Assembly: GCA_902168105.1 (NCBI GenBank)
Contig: CABHOY010000038.1
Span: 372,001-436,000 of the forward strand
DNA from: an uncultured Flavihumibacter sp.
GTDB taxonomy: Bacteria; Bacteroidota; Bacteroidia; Chitinophagales; Chitinophagaceae
Length of the DNA stretch: 64,000 bases
Direction of reading: 5' to 3'
The notes under the pieces are model-generated. The model was not told where the DNA came from and did no database searches. It saw nothing but the letters and a program-made list of their open reading frames with translations. Position numbers and translations under genes: made by a program. This document shows, in pieces, positions 49,761 to 63,300 of this stretch (its first letter is position 1; each line of letters starts with the position of its first letter).

Positions 49761-51390
49761 ATTCTTTTATTTTTTTGTGCAGTATCTCGTGGCTTAATCT
49801 ACCTTCTTCCATCTTGTATATCCGATCAGCGCAGGAATAATACTTATCGTCGTGGGTAATTGCCACTATCGTAATTCCCTCCTGTTTTAAGATCGGAAGT
49901 ATCTGTGTATAAAACTTCTTTCTGAAGAAGGGGTCCTGGTCGGCGGCCCACTCATCCAGCAAAAGTATCTGCCGTCCTTCCATTAATGCAGCGATAATAG
50001 CCAATCGTTTACGCTGTCCTGTGGAGAGATTTGTAGCTGAGTACTTATTTTTCTGAAAACTTACCTTTGATTCCATTTCAAATAGGCGCAGGTAACGGGA
50101 TAACTTTTCCTCATCCAGGTTACTCATACCATAGAACTCATCGAACAAATAGAAATCGCTGAACACGACGGCATATAAGTTCAGGTAACTTTCATATTCA
50201 TCCTCTTCTAAACATTGTCCGTTTACGAATGTCGTACCTGCCGATCTTCCAAGTAGTCCCAGTAAGAGGAACATCAGCGTCGTCTTACCGCTGCCATTGC
50301 CGCCGTAGATGAAAATGATATCGCCTCTGTTCACATCGAGGTTTACGGGACCTACCTTAAAACCTCCATTATAAGAGAACTCCACGTCCTGTAGTGAGAG
50401 GCTTTCAAATTCCATTACAGCGGCATCCGGATCAGCTGGTAAATTCCGTTCATACAGGGGGGCGAGGTCTTTCTTCAGTTGCATGACCCGTTCAGCAGCC
50501 ACCTTACCCTGTACTATAGCCGGAAAGCTACTCATGATATTTTCGATTTCTACACGCAGGAATAAAAGCACGACGAGATAATTTACCACAGCTGTGGAAG
50601 GAAGCTTAAAGATGATCGCCACAAGCAATAAGATGATACCTATGAGGCAATATAACAAGGTGCGCCCCATGATCTGGTTGTTGAGGTACCCGTTAAGGGC
50701 GATCGTGTTCTGTTCCGTGGCCAGTTCTGCGACCGGGACGATCTTCCGGTCATAGATATCCTTTCCTTTTGCCCTGTTTACAAGTATTTCCTTGTGTCCC
50801 CCCATCATCATATTAAAGTAGGACACGAACTCATTCTCCCGTTGTCTTGCGAGCTTCAGCAGCGCACTGTAATATTTGTTACGGGACAGATAGATCATCG
50901 CTCCTGCCACTATCACGCAAATGGTAATACCGAATAAGATCCAGGATATACCAGCAAGGTAGATCAGACAGAATACAGTGACCACCAGGGAGCTCGAGAA
51001 ATAGATCAGGGTGACAGAGGCTCCTGAGAGCACATTCACATCACCTACCAGGGCTGCTGTTATTTTGTCTTTCTGTGCACTCATTTCTCCATACTTAGCA
51101 TTTGCGATGAGCTGCAGTATTTCCTTTCTCAGCGACCAGAAAAAGTGTTGTGAGAAACGGATGATCTGCAATGACAATGCTCTCCGGGAAAGCAGGAAGA
51201 CGGTAATGATTAAAATAAAAGCACCTATATAGGTAAAATTGATCTCCCGCATTTCTCCCAACACGGTTCGGTTCATCAGGAAGTTGATAAAGGAAAGGAA
51301 TGCGAAATTCACTCCTCCTACCAATATATTCAGCAGGAGGAAGCGGAGATAATCGCGCATCCTGAAAATCTTAAACAAATCACCTGTCAT
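49750..51390 (-). CDS. Cyclic-peptide-type ABC exporter (SyrD/PvdE family)
   Basis: A 546-residue half-transporter with membrane and ATPase domains in one chain. Six helices lie in the first ~290 residues. The ATPase has Walker A YGGNGSGKTT (362-371), signature LSTGQRKR (455-462) and Walker B ILLLDEWAADQDP (475-487). Length and the DEWAADQDP block match the SyrD/PvdE group that moves nonribosomal peptides or their precursors across the inner membrane. Its ATG overlaps the NRPS stop (ATGA), so it is coupled to the synthetase. The product is therefore probably exported and may be matured in the periplasm. Confidence 0.9.
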   Translation of the reverse strand: MTGDLFKIFRMRDYLRFLLLNILVGGVNFAFLSFINFLMNRTVLGEMREINFTYIGAFILIITVFLLSRRALSLQIIRFSQHFFWSLRKEILQLIANAKYGEMSAQKDKITAALVGDVNVLSGASVTLIYFSSSLVVTVFCLIYLAGISWILFGITICVIVAGAMIYLSRNKYYSALLKLARQRENEFVSYFNMMMGGHKEILVNRAKGKDIYDRKIVPVAELATEQNTIALNGYLNNQIMGRTLLYCLIGIILLLVAIIFKLPSTAVVNYLVVLLFLRVEIENIMSSFPAIVQGKVAAERVMQLKKDLAPLYERNLPADPDAAVMEFESLSLQDVEFSYNGGFKVGPVNLDVNRGDIIFIYGGNGSGKTTLMFLLLGLLGRSAGTTFVNGQCLEEDEYESYLNLYAVVFSDFYLFDEFYGMSNLDEEKLSRYLRLFEMESKVSFQKNKYSATNLSTGQRKRLAIIAALMEGRQILLLDEWAADQDPFFRKKFYTQILPILKQEGITIVAITHDDKYYSCADRIYKMEEGRLSHEILHKKIKEYEP

Positions 51391-54300
51391 ATTCCTGTTG
51401 TTGTTTGTGTTATTTCATTCAGCGCCATTTCGAATTCCTGTAAGCAGCTGTAATCTTTTGCTTGCCGGAACGGATCATCAGCAACGGCTGCGATCATCCT
51501 TTCGAAGTAAGTGATGAAGAGTGATACCAGTTCCGGTTTCACTGTATTCTTATATTTGAATTTTATAAAAATGGTGCGGGATGAGAAAATAACGAGTGAA
51601 AGCGGATAGCGGTTCACTTCGAACAGTTCTGTAGACCGTACTTCCATATGCAGGCCCTCTCCTTCTTTCCTGATCTTTTCTTCCACCAGGTCCTGTACCG
51701 GATAGTTCTCAAATACGAAAAGATTATCTACCAACGGCTGGTTATAGCCACATTGCTTTTCGAGTTTATCCAGGTCAACATGATGATACCGGGTAGCTGC
51801 TATATTGTTCCTATGCACCTTCTTCATGAAGGTGGACAGCGGAGACTGATCGTAGCTGATCCTTATCGGAATAGTATTGATAAATGCTCCCAGCATTGTT
51901 TCTATGCCTTCCAGGCTATCGGGACGGCCGGAAACGATGGCGCCAAACACGATATCATCCGTACCACGCAGTTTTGTCAGCAAGAGTCCCCAAATAGTTT
52001 GCAGCATTACATTTTCTGTTATTCCTAACGCTGCACACCTTTCTTTAACCTTCAGGGCAAGGTCTGTTCCTGTAAGGAGGTGCGCTTCCTGCTCTTCGTA
52101 TGCACCCTGTGTATCTGTTATTTTCCACCGTCCTTTGACCGGGTTCCTGTACCCATTCATATAATCCGTCCAATACGAAAACTCTGCGGATTCATCTCTT
52201 TCCGACAGCCATTTGATGTAGCTGGAATAGAGGTGCTGCTTTCCTGGCAGCAATTGCTGCCCTTTTACCAGCGTGGTATAGGCATTATAAAACTCTTTTA
52301 CCAGGATGCTTCCGCACCATCCGTCCATGATGATGTGATGTTTACTCCATACAAAGTGGTATCCATCTTCTCCTGTCCTGAATATATTGAGGCGAACAGG
52401 CGAGCTGTTTTCAAGATCAATGCCGGCCCTCCTGTCTTTTTTCAGAAACTCTTCCAGCACAAAATCTTCATTGCCTCTTACATCTTCATAATGGAAGCCA
52501 CCGGGTATGGATCTGTGCACTACCTGCAGGGGAACGCCGAAATCATCGGTGAATGTTGTACGCAGATTGGCATTTCCGGCTACGACATAATGATAGCTTT
52601 GTTGCAACAGCTCTTTATCCAGGTTCCCCCTGATGCCGTAGTTGAGCTGTAAGAAGTATACTTCGGGCGCCGCCGCCTTGTTTTTCCACAACTGGAAAAG
52701 ATCCCGTTGAAATGGTGTTAACTCATAGATATCTTCTATTTCCGAACGGCTTGTAAGGGCAGACAGCTCGTCTATCTTAAGCCCGGTGTAAGTAAGATCG
52801 ACCGGTGTAAGTTGTTTCCTGGCTTGTGTAAGCACCGATATCAGATCCCCTAACATCTGCCGGTAGCTGTCAAGCAGCCGGTCAATCGTAGGCTTCCGGT
52901 ATTGTTTGCTGCTGTATGAAACGGATATCCGCAACTCACCATTAACGATAATACCGGTTACAGTCAAAAGGGTATCTCTATGCTGTTGGTCGCTGACAGC
53001 GCTGCCGTGTGCTTCTCCGGAAAGTTTGAACAACGGGTTGCTGTTATCCGCACGGTTGCCTGTTCCACTGTTAAAATCGCCGAGATAGTTAAAAGTTATT
53101 GCCGGCGCTACGCTGTAGGTGAGCCCATCCTGCAATAATGCCGGACTGAGATGCCGCAGCATCCCGAAGCCTATCCCTTTGTTGGGTATACGATGCAGGC
53201 GTTCTTTTGTCTCTATGAGGTGGCGCACGGCAGTATGTTGTGCGGAGTAGTCCATTAACACTGGATACACGCTTGTGAACCATCCTACGGTACGGGTAAC
53301 ATCGATATCTGCCCCGATATGCTCCCGACCATGGCCTTCGAGCTGTACCAGGAAGCGGTCTGTTCCCAGCGACTCTTTCACTGCCAGTCCCAGTACGGTG
53401 AGCAGGATATCATTCATTTCGGTATTATAGGCCTGATAACAGCGTGTTTGCAGCAGGCTGGTATCTTCCTTCCCAAGAAGGAAGGAAACGGTATTTTCGT
53501 CTGAAAAGCTGTTGCTGCCGGTAGCATCATCTACAGGGAAAGATGGCAAGGTCTGTTCCGTTATCGCTTTCCAATACGGTACTTCCGCAAGCAGCGCAGG
53601 CGACGAAGCGTACCGGTGTTGCTGTTCCATCCAGTATTGCAGTGAGTCTGTCTTTTGCGGCAATTTCATTGGCTGCCCCACGATACCTTGTTCGTATAAT
53701 GTTCCCAGGTCTTCCAACAGGATACGCCAGGACACACCGTCTACCACCAGGTGGTGTGCAACGAGCAGGAGCCTATCTTCATCAGGGCATTGGAATACAC
53801 ATGCATGGAACAGAGGGCCTTCGGACAATGAAATTCCGGATTGTACTGCTACGCAGTGCTGCTCCATCTCTATACGCCAATCGGCAGCCCCGCGCAGGTC
53901 CCTCACGGTCATACCGTGTCTCTGGTCAAGCCCCAGGTTATGCTGGCGCCACTTGTTCTCATCGTACCGGAACACCATGCGCAATGCATCGTGGTGGCTG
54001 ACAATAATAGCGAAGATGGCCTGAAGGCTTTCTACATCTAGCCGCTCACTGCTACGCAGCAATACCGCCTGATTGTAATGATGCTTGTCGGGTTGCTCAC
54101 TTTGCAGATAGGCCAGCTGGATCGGGCCTGGCAATACTTCTCCTGTTACCGGTCCCTGTGGGATAGCACGCACCCCTTTCCTGATCCGCCTGGACATATC
54201 TTCCAGTAACGGATAGTCCAGGACGTCTCCCACCTGCAGGTGGTATCCCTGCTGCCGCATACGGGACACCAGCTGAATTGATTTTATGGAGTCTCCTCCG

Positions 54301-57300
54301 AGGGCAAAAAAGTCGTCGAGCATTCCTATACCACTATGCCGCAGGATATCTTCACAGACCTCCACCAGCAAACGTTCCGGCTCTGTACGCGGCGCTACAT
54401 ATGCATTCTCCCCTGCTGTATCTCCTTCCTGTGGTTCAGGCAAGGCCTTACGGTCTATCTTTCCATTCGGCGTGAGCGGGAAACTATCAAGTACGGAGAA
54501 TGCCGAAGGCACCATATAAGCGGGTAACTTAGCCAACAGGTAATTGCGGAGTACCTGCACAGATACCCGCTTCTCCGTTGAAGGATTTATAACGTAAGCA
54601 GCGAGATACTTGTCTCCTTCCGGCTGTTCTTTTAATACTACGAGGGCATCGGTAATGTTCTCGTATGTACATAATACTTTTTCTATCTCCCCTAATTCGA
54701 TACGCTGACCACGGAGTTTCACCTGGTCGTCTTTCCTCCCGATGAATTCTATATTTCCATCTTCTTTCCGGCGGCCAAGATCGCCGGTACGGTATAATCG
54801 TTTCCCGGACCTGTAAGGATGAGTGATGAATTTCTCTGCTGTAAGACCGGGTTTGTTCAGGTATCCTCTTGACACTCCGGTCCCACCGATACAGATCTCA
54901 CCAATAACTCCTACCGGCACAAGTTCGAGGGCATCATCCAGCAGCAGCATCTCTGCGTTGCCAAATGCCTTACCGATAGGTATAATGTCCATATCATCCG
55001 CGATTGCTTCGGAGGATACATAGTGCATAGAGACGGCGATACTCCCCTCGGTAGGACCGTATCCATTGAAGAAACGGCCAAACTGGCTGAAACGCTGTGC
55101 TACACTTTTCACAGCAGCCTCTCCCATGCTGATCAGTTTCCTTAAACCGTCTTCCGCTACAATGTCCATCATCTTCAGATAAACGGGGGGCAGAGACGCT
55201 AATGAAACCTGATGAAGCCTGATATAATCCCTGAGCTTTAGAGGATCGCTCTTTACCTCTTCATCGACCATATGCAGGGTTGCACCCGACAGGAGCACCA
55301 TGAATATTTCTGAAATGGAAGAATCAAAAGAAAGTGAAGAAAATTCAAGTCCGTTGTCATCTTCAGTCACACCTACGATGTCACGTATATTGTACAGCGT
55401 GTTGATCACTGTACCGTGCTCCAGCATCACGCCTTTAGGCATCCCGGTGGAACCGGAGGTATAAAGTATATAGGCAAGGTCCGCGGCCGTTGATGGTACG
55501 GCACTTATCCGGGCACCAGGATTGGCGGCAGCCCAGCTTCTGAACTGGCCGATGAATGTTTCATCCAATATCGCGCGGCAGGCACTGTCCTGTTCCATAT
55601 AGGCTATCCTGTCCGGCGGATAAGCCACATCGATGGGGACATACACACAGCCTGCTTTCATTATACCTAATATCGATACAATGGCCCACCCGTTCCTTTT
55701 CAATTTCATCCCTGCCACATCTCCCGGAAGGAGCCCGCAATGAGATGAAAGATAATAAGCCAGATTATCCGACAGCCGATCCAGTTCCTCATATGTGAGC
55801 ATATGATCGCGGAATACTACCGCCGGATGATCCGCTCTTCTTACTGCTTGTTCTGTGAACAGCTGCGGTAAGGTTTTATCGACCGGATAGGTAATTTCAG
55901 GACCATTCGAATCGTTCCACAGCTGTCGCCTTTCAGCGAGGGGAATATAACTGAGCGCTGCCACATTCCGGAGCGGGTCAGCTATCATGTTGCTGATCAA
56001 TTCCTGGAAGTGCCCTGACAGCCGCTCAATAGCCGTATCTGTATATTTGCCGGCATCATACATAAATCTGACTTCCACCTGCGCTCCCGGTAAGATCACA
56101 ATACTGAACGGATAATTATTTTCTGCAAACACCTCGGTCGACAAAATATTGATGGACGCACCTTGCTCTTTTCCTGCGGCAGCAACCATCTCTTCGACCG
56201 GATAGTTCTCAAAAATGAAAACGTGGTCGAACAATGCAGCGCCTAACTCATGCCGGGATTGTATCTGAGCTAACTGAATGTAATGATGGCCCATCCCCTC
56301 TATATTAGCCGCCTGCATATCTTTCAGCAATGCAGACACCGGCATATCAGCGTCATATTTCAGTCGCAGGGGTACTGTATTAATGAACAAGCCTACTATC
56401 CTTTCCACTCCCTCCAGTTCTGCCGGCCGGCCCGATACTACACCACCGAATACAACATCCCTGGTATTATTGTACCTGCCTAATAAAATACCCCAGGCGG
56501 TCTGAAAGAAAGAGTTTTCTGTAATCCCCATTTCGCTGCAGAGCGATCTTATCCTGCTTACATCCGCCTGGCTTAATACGACGCTTGTTTGCCTCATTTC
56601 CCTGTTTGCCACTCCCTTTCCTGCATTCACGGCAGGTACGGACGCAACGGAAGAATAGTCAGACAAATAGTTGCTCCAGTAATTCAGTGAAACATCCGGA
56701 TTGACGCGTGACAGCCAGCGAACATAAGACGCATATGGATATACTTTGTCAAGAACGGGTGTTTTGCCGCTGGAGAAATAGCTATATACCTGATAGAACT
56801 CGTTAATGATAATACCCGAGCACCATCCGTCCATTACGATATGATGATTACACCAGCTGAAATTATATTCGCCTGCACTTGTTTTCAGCACCGTAAGCCG
56901 CATCTGGGAATGGCCATTGAGATCGAAACCTGCCATTCTATCGGCTGATACAAAAGCTGCTACTGAAAATCCTTTTTCTGCACTTACATCCCGGTATACG
57001 AAACCTTCCTTCACGTTTTTCCTTACGACCTGTAAAGGCACTCCATAATTATATGTAAAGCCCGTGCGAAGAATGGCGTGTCGTTCGATAATGAAATAAT
57101 AAGCATCTTCCAATGCCTTTACATCCAGTTCGCCTGTGATCTGGTATGCGATCTGTTCAAAGTAGGCGCTTGATGAAGGAGAAGATAACCAGTGATAGTA
57201 CATGCCCTGTTGCAGGGGCGTGAGCTCGTACACATCTTCTACTGCCCCGGTACGCTCCAGTTCAGACAGCTCTGCTATACTCAGACCTTTGTAGGTAAAG

Positions 57301-60300
57301 TCTACCGGTGTTTTATAACGGCCTTCCTCTTTCGACAAACGGTCGATGATTGCTTCCAGATGACGGCCATAGCTATCCAGCAAGCGCTGTATGGTTGACT
57401 TGTCGTATTGTAAACCGCTATAAGATACGGTGATCCGTAAACGGCCTCCGGCTACTATGCCCTGTACGCTCAATAATTCCGACCGTTCTTCCTGATCGTT
57501 TATTGTATTGCCACTACCTTGTCCTGCATATGTGAAGTAACGCTCTCCTTCCTTGTCCTCTACGCCTACACCAAAGTCACCCAGGTAATTAAACGTCACT
57601 TCCGGTTCATGCCGGTAAGGTTGTCCGCCACGAACATCTCCGGCACTTATATAACGCAATATGCCATAACCAACGCCTTTATTCGGTACACGATGCAACT
57701 GTTCTTTCACCCTTACAAGGCTGGACAATACATCCTGCTCTCCGCCTTCTCCCATTGCCAGCAAGACAGGGTATACACTTGTAAACCAGCCTACCGTACG
57801 TGTTACATCCACCTCCGATGCACCTAACTGTTCACGGCCATGGCCTTCCTGCCTTAACAGCAGGTCACGCACTCCGAACACCTCTTTAAAGCTAAGTCCT
57901 AAGGCACATAACAACAGGTCATTGATATCAGTACCATACACGTGGTGGCAACCTCCCTGCAATTGCTGTGTTAACGTTTCACTCAACACATAATGCTCAC
58001 TGCGTTCATCGTGGTAAAGATTACTACCTCCGGGATGATCAACAGGGATCGCATCAACGGAGCGCTGCTCAAGCGAAGACCAGTAAGCATGCTCCTGCTT
58101 CAACTCTTCACTGTTGCTATAATGGCGAACCTGTTCCTGCCAATATTGGAAAGAATCGCTCTTGCGTGGCAGCTGTAACGCTTCTCCACGTTGATGCTGT
58201 CCCAGCAGAATTGACAGGTCTTCAAAAAGGATACGCCAGGATACACCATCTATGACAAGATGATGGGCAGCCAGTAAGATCCGGCTTACATCTTCAAATA
58301 TGAACAAGCCTACCTGTAGCAATGGGCCTGTTTGCAGATCAATACCTGACTGGATCTCATTGCATGCGGCCAGCATCTGTTTGTCCCAATCGGCTACACC
58401 ACGCATATCATACACATGCAGACCGTATTCCTGTTCAAGCCCCAGGTTCTGCTGTTGCCAGTTACCGTCTGCATCTAAAAGGTACACCATTCGCAGGGCA
58501 TCATGATGAGCGATGATACGTGATAATAAAGCACGCAACGTTGACTCTTCTAATGGTTGCAGGCTTTCCAGCAGTACCGCCTGGTTATTGTGACCTGGAT
58601 ATTTGTATCCATGCTCAAAGAACGCGTGTTGAATGGCGCCCAGCTGCACAAGTCCTTCCACCACGCCCTGACTCACTTCGCGCTCGCTACGGCGGATGCG
58701 TTCACTCAGCTGTTTAAGCTGCGGATACATCAGCACGTCTTTTACCGACAGGTAATATCCATGCTGACGAAGACGGGATACCACCTGGATAGATTTGATC
58801 GAATCACCTCCCAATGCGAAAAAGTCGTCCAGCATACCGATAGGCCGGCGGCGTAATACTTCTTCGCAGATGCCTATCAGTACCTGTTCACGATCTTCTA
58901 CCGGGGCTATATATTCCTGCCCATACCAATCCTCTTCTGAAGGTTGCGGCAGGGCAGAATAGTCCAGTTTTCCGTTTCCTGTAACAGGGAAGCTCTCCAG
59001 ATGCACAAAGTAAGCGGGTATCATATAAGAAGGCAGGCTCCGGCTTAATTCGTTTCGCAACGACATACCCGTTAGTGTCTCGTCACCTATCCAATAGGCG
59101 ACCAGTTCCTGTTCCCCGAAGTCATATTTACGGACCACCACTTTTGCTTCTTCCACTTCACTAACGCGGCGCATTACTTCCTCCACTTCTCCAAGCTCCA
59201 CGCGATACCCACGGATCTTAACCTGGTCATCCATACGGCCCAGGAACATAATATTTCCGTCTTCCAACCGGCGTCCAAGATCGCCGGTGCAATAGATCCG
59301 TCGTCCGGGTTTCCAGGCATCCTCCCTGAACTTTTCGGCGGTCAGTTCCTGCCTGTGCAAGTAACCTGATGATACACCCTCTCCTCCTATACAGATCTCT
59401 CCCACAGCTCCGGCAGGAAGCATCTGATAGTTCTTATCGAGGATATAAACATAATTATTAGCCAGGGGCTTTCCGACAACAGGACGGGCTAAGAAACCGG
59501 CCAGATTATCGTCCGTAATTTCATGTACACAGGCGCCGATCGTCGTTTCTGTAGGTCCGTAGTGGTTGAATAAACGGATATGCGGATAACGGCAGATCAG
59601 TTTAATATTAGATGGCAGCGGAGGCTCTCCACCCAGGAAGATCAAACGGATGGACGATGTTCCCAGCAGTTCGGCAATGTCACTATAGTTAGCCAATACA
59701 TTGAATAACGTAGGCGTCAGCTTCAGGAATGTTACTCTTTCCTGTATGATGTAATTGGCCAGTTGTACCGGCGTTTTAACCACATCTTCCGGAATAAGGT
59801 GGATGGCGCCGCCGTTGAATATTGTGCTGAACAAGCTGGTATAAATGAGGTCGAATGCATAGCTGGAAGTGATCACCGAACTGTCGTTCATACCTATACC
59901 GCTTACACCAGCTATACCTTCCAGGTAGTTCAACAATGCGCGATGATGGATCATCACTCCTTTCGGTTTTCCGGTAGTACCTGATGTGTAAATAACATAA
60001 CAGATATCAGCTCCCGTTACCGGCAGTTGCGGGTCCTCTGTTGTATACACTTCCTCATCATTTTCGAATGACGATATCAGCGCAGGATTGATGATCACTT
60101 TACAACCGGCATCATCTACTATTGCATTAAAACGGGCATTGTCTTCATCACCGTCAAGTGGTAAAAACGCAGCAGCAGATTTCAGTATTGCCATCATTGC
60201 GACAAGCAGCCACTTGTCTGCACGGTCAAGTCTGACACCGATGATGTTACCTTTCTTAACGCCGTGTTGTTTTATGAGATAAGCAGATAACTGATTTGCG

Positions 60301-63300
60301 CGGCTATTCAGTTCCCCGTATGTCAGGACACCGTTACCGGCAATAACTGCCCGGTTGCCCGGAACCTGCTGCACAATACTTTCAAACCGGCTCACCACAT
60401 CCTGTACTACTCCCTTATATGCCACGTGTGTGAAAGACAGCAGTTCTTTATGCTCTTTGTCATTCAAATAGCCGGCATTTGTTATAAGCTCATTGCTGTG
60501 GTTTAGCATCCAGGACAAAGTTTCACAGAGGTTTGCCGCGAGGTGCTCCATGAATGTATCTGTGTATAAGCCTGTATCGTATTTCAGCTGGATCTTCATG
60601 ATGGCGTCTGACACGATCAGTACAGTCAGATCGTAGCTGTTACTGCCAAAGAAATCTGTATTCTTTATCTTCAGTTCGAAACGCTCTTCCATTTCTTTTC
60701 GCACCATATCCTGCACCGGGTAATTCTCAAATACAAGTATATGGTCTATCAGCTTACGTCCCAGATCGCTCTGTGACTGAATTTCCGCCAGCTGTACATG
60801 ATGATGGGGCAACCCGTTTATATTATCGAGCTGCACCTGCCGCAGCAGGCCGGAGACGGACATATCAGCGTCGTAACGTATTCTTACAGGAATGGTGTTA
60901 ATAAACAGACCTACCATATCTTCCACTCCCGTTAATTCGCTGGGGCGGCCTGATACCACCGCACCGTATACGACATCCCTGGTGTTGTTATACTTGCTGA
61001 GTAAAACGCCCCATGCTGTTTGTATAAAGGTGTTCTCGGTAATGGCCAGTTCAGCACATAAGCTGCGAAGCTGTTTTAAAAGACCAGCATCTATGACGAT
61101 GTCCTTTTCTTTATACCATTTATCTTTCGCTGTTGTCTGGGAAACAGGATTGGAAGGGAAACGGGCCGCCGTGTTATAGTCGTTGAGAATATGTTTCCAG
61201 TAATCCAGTGAATTCCGGTGATCAGCTGTCTGCAGCCAGCGTATATATCCACTGTAGGGCGCTACCGCAGGCAATACCGGCATGCGGTCCTGCCGATGGC
61301 CATAATAGAGCTGGTAAAACTCTCTTATGATGATACCCGTACACCATCCATCCATCAATATATGGTGATGGCTCCACAAAAATGTGTATTCCTTTTCACC
61401 GGTCTGCAGTACTGTCAATCGCATCTGGCTTCCCTCTTCAAGATTGAAGCCCTTGCTGCGGTCCTGGGCTGCATATGCTTTCAGGTCGAAGCTGCTGTCT
61501 GCTCTCAGATCCAGGAAAGTAAAGGCAGGTACTGCTTCCTTTTGTACTACCTGCAATGCTACACTCCCGTACAGGTCTGTAAAGCTCGTGCGCAATACTG
61601 CATGGCGTGCTACTATTTGCTTATATCCATATTCAAGCGAGGCACGGTCAAGCTCTCCTTCTATCCGGTATATGATCTGTTCAAAATAGGCGCTTGACGA
61701 AGGGGAAGACAACCAGTGATAGTACATGCCCTGTTGCAGGGGCGTGAGCTCGTACACATCTTCTACTGCCCCGGTACGCTCCAGTTCAGACAGTTCTGCT
61801 ATACTCAGACCTTTGTAGGTAAAGTCTACCGGTGTTTTATAACGGCCTTCCTCTTTCGACAAACGGTCGATGATTACTTCCAGATGACGGCCATAGCTAT
61901 CCAGTAAGCGCTGTATGGTTGACTTGTCGTATTGTAAACCGCTATAAGATACGGTGATCCGTAAACGGCCTCCGGCTACTATGCCCTGTACACTCAATAA
62001 ATCTTCACGTTCTTCTTCCTCATTAACTGTATTGCCGCTACCGTATCCTGAATATGTGAAGTAACGTTCTCCTTCCTTGTCCTCTACGCCTACACCAAAG
62101 TCACCCAGGTAATTAAACGTCACTTCCGGTTCATGCCGGTAAGGTTGTCCACCACGAACATCCCCGGCACTTATATAACGCAATATGCCATAACCAACGC
62201 CTTTATTCGGTACACGATGCAACTGCTCTTTCACCCTTACGAGGCTGGACAATACATCCTGCTCTCCGCCTTCTCCCATTGCCAGCAAGACAGGGTATAC
62301 ACTTGTAAACCAGCCTACCGTGCGTGTTACATCCACCTCCGATACACCTAACTGTTCACGGCCATGGCCTTCCTGTCTTAACAGCAGGTCACGCACTCCG
62401 AACACCTCTTTAAAGCTAAGCCCTAAGGCACATAACAATAGGTCGTTGATATCAGTGCCGTACACCTGGTGGCAACCGCCCTGCAATTGCTGTGTTAATG
62501 TTTCACTCAACACATAATGCTCACTGCGTTCATCGCGGTAAAGATTACTACCTCCGGGATGATCAACAGGGATCGCATCAACGGAGCGCTGCTCAAGCGA
62601 AGACCAGTAAGCATGCTCCTGCTTCAACTCTTCACTGTTGCTATAATGGCGAACCTGTTCCTGCCAATATTGGAAAGAATCGCTCTTGCGTGGCAGCTGT
62701 AACGCTTCTCCGCGTTGATGCTGTCCCAGCAGAATTGACAGGTCTTCAAAAAGGATACGCCAGGAGACTCCATCTATGACAAGGTGATGGGCGGCCAGTA
62801 AGATCCGGCTTACATCTTCAAATATGAACAGGCCTACCTGTAGCAACGGGCCTGTTTGCAGATCAATGCCTGACTGGATCTCATTGCATGCGGCCAGCAT
62901 TTGTTTGTCCCAATCGGCTACACCACGCATATCATACACATGCAGACCGTATTCCTGTTCAAGCCCCAGGTTCTGTTGTTGCCAGGTACCGTCTGCATCC
63001 AAACGGTACACCATTCGCAGGGCATCGTGATGAGCGATGATACGTGATAATAAAGCACGCAACGTTGACTCTTCTAATGGTTGCAGGCTTTCCAGCAGTA
63101 CTGCCTGATTATAGTGACCTGGATACTTGTAACCATGCTCAAAGAACGCGTGTTGAATGGCGCCCAGCTGCACAAGTCCTTCTACCACACCCTGACTCAC
63201 TTCACGCTCACTACGGCGGATGCGTTCACTCAGCTGTTTAAGCTGCGGATACATCAGCACGTCTTTTACCGACAGATAATATCCATGCTGACGAAGACGG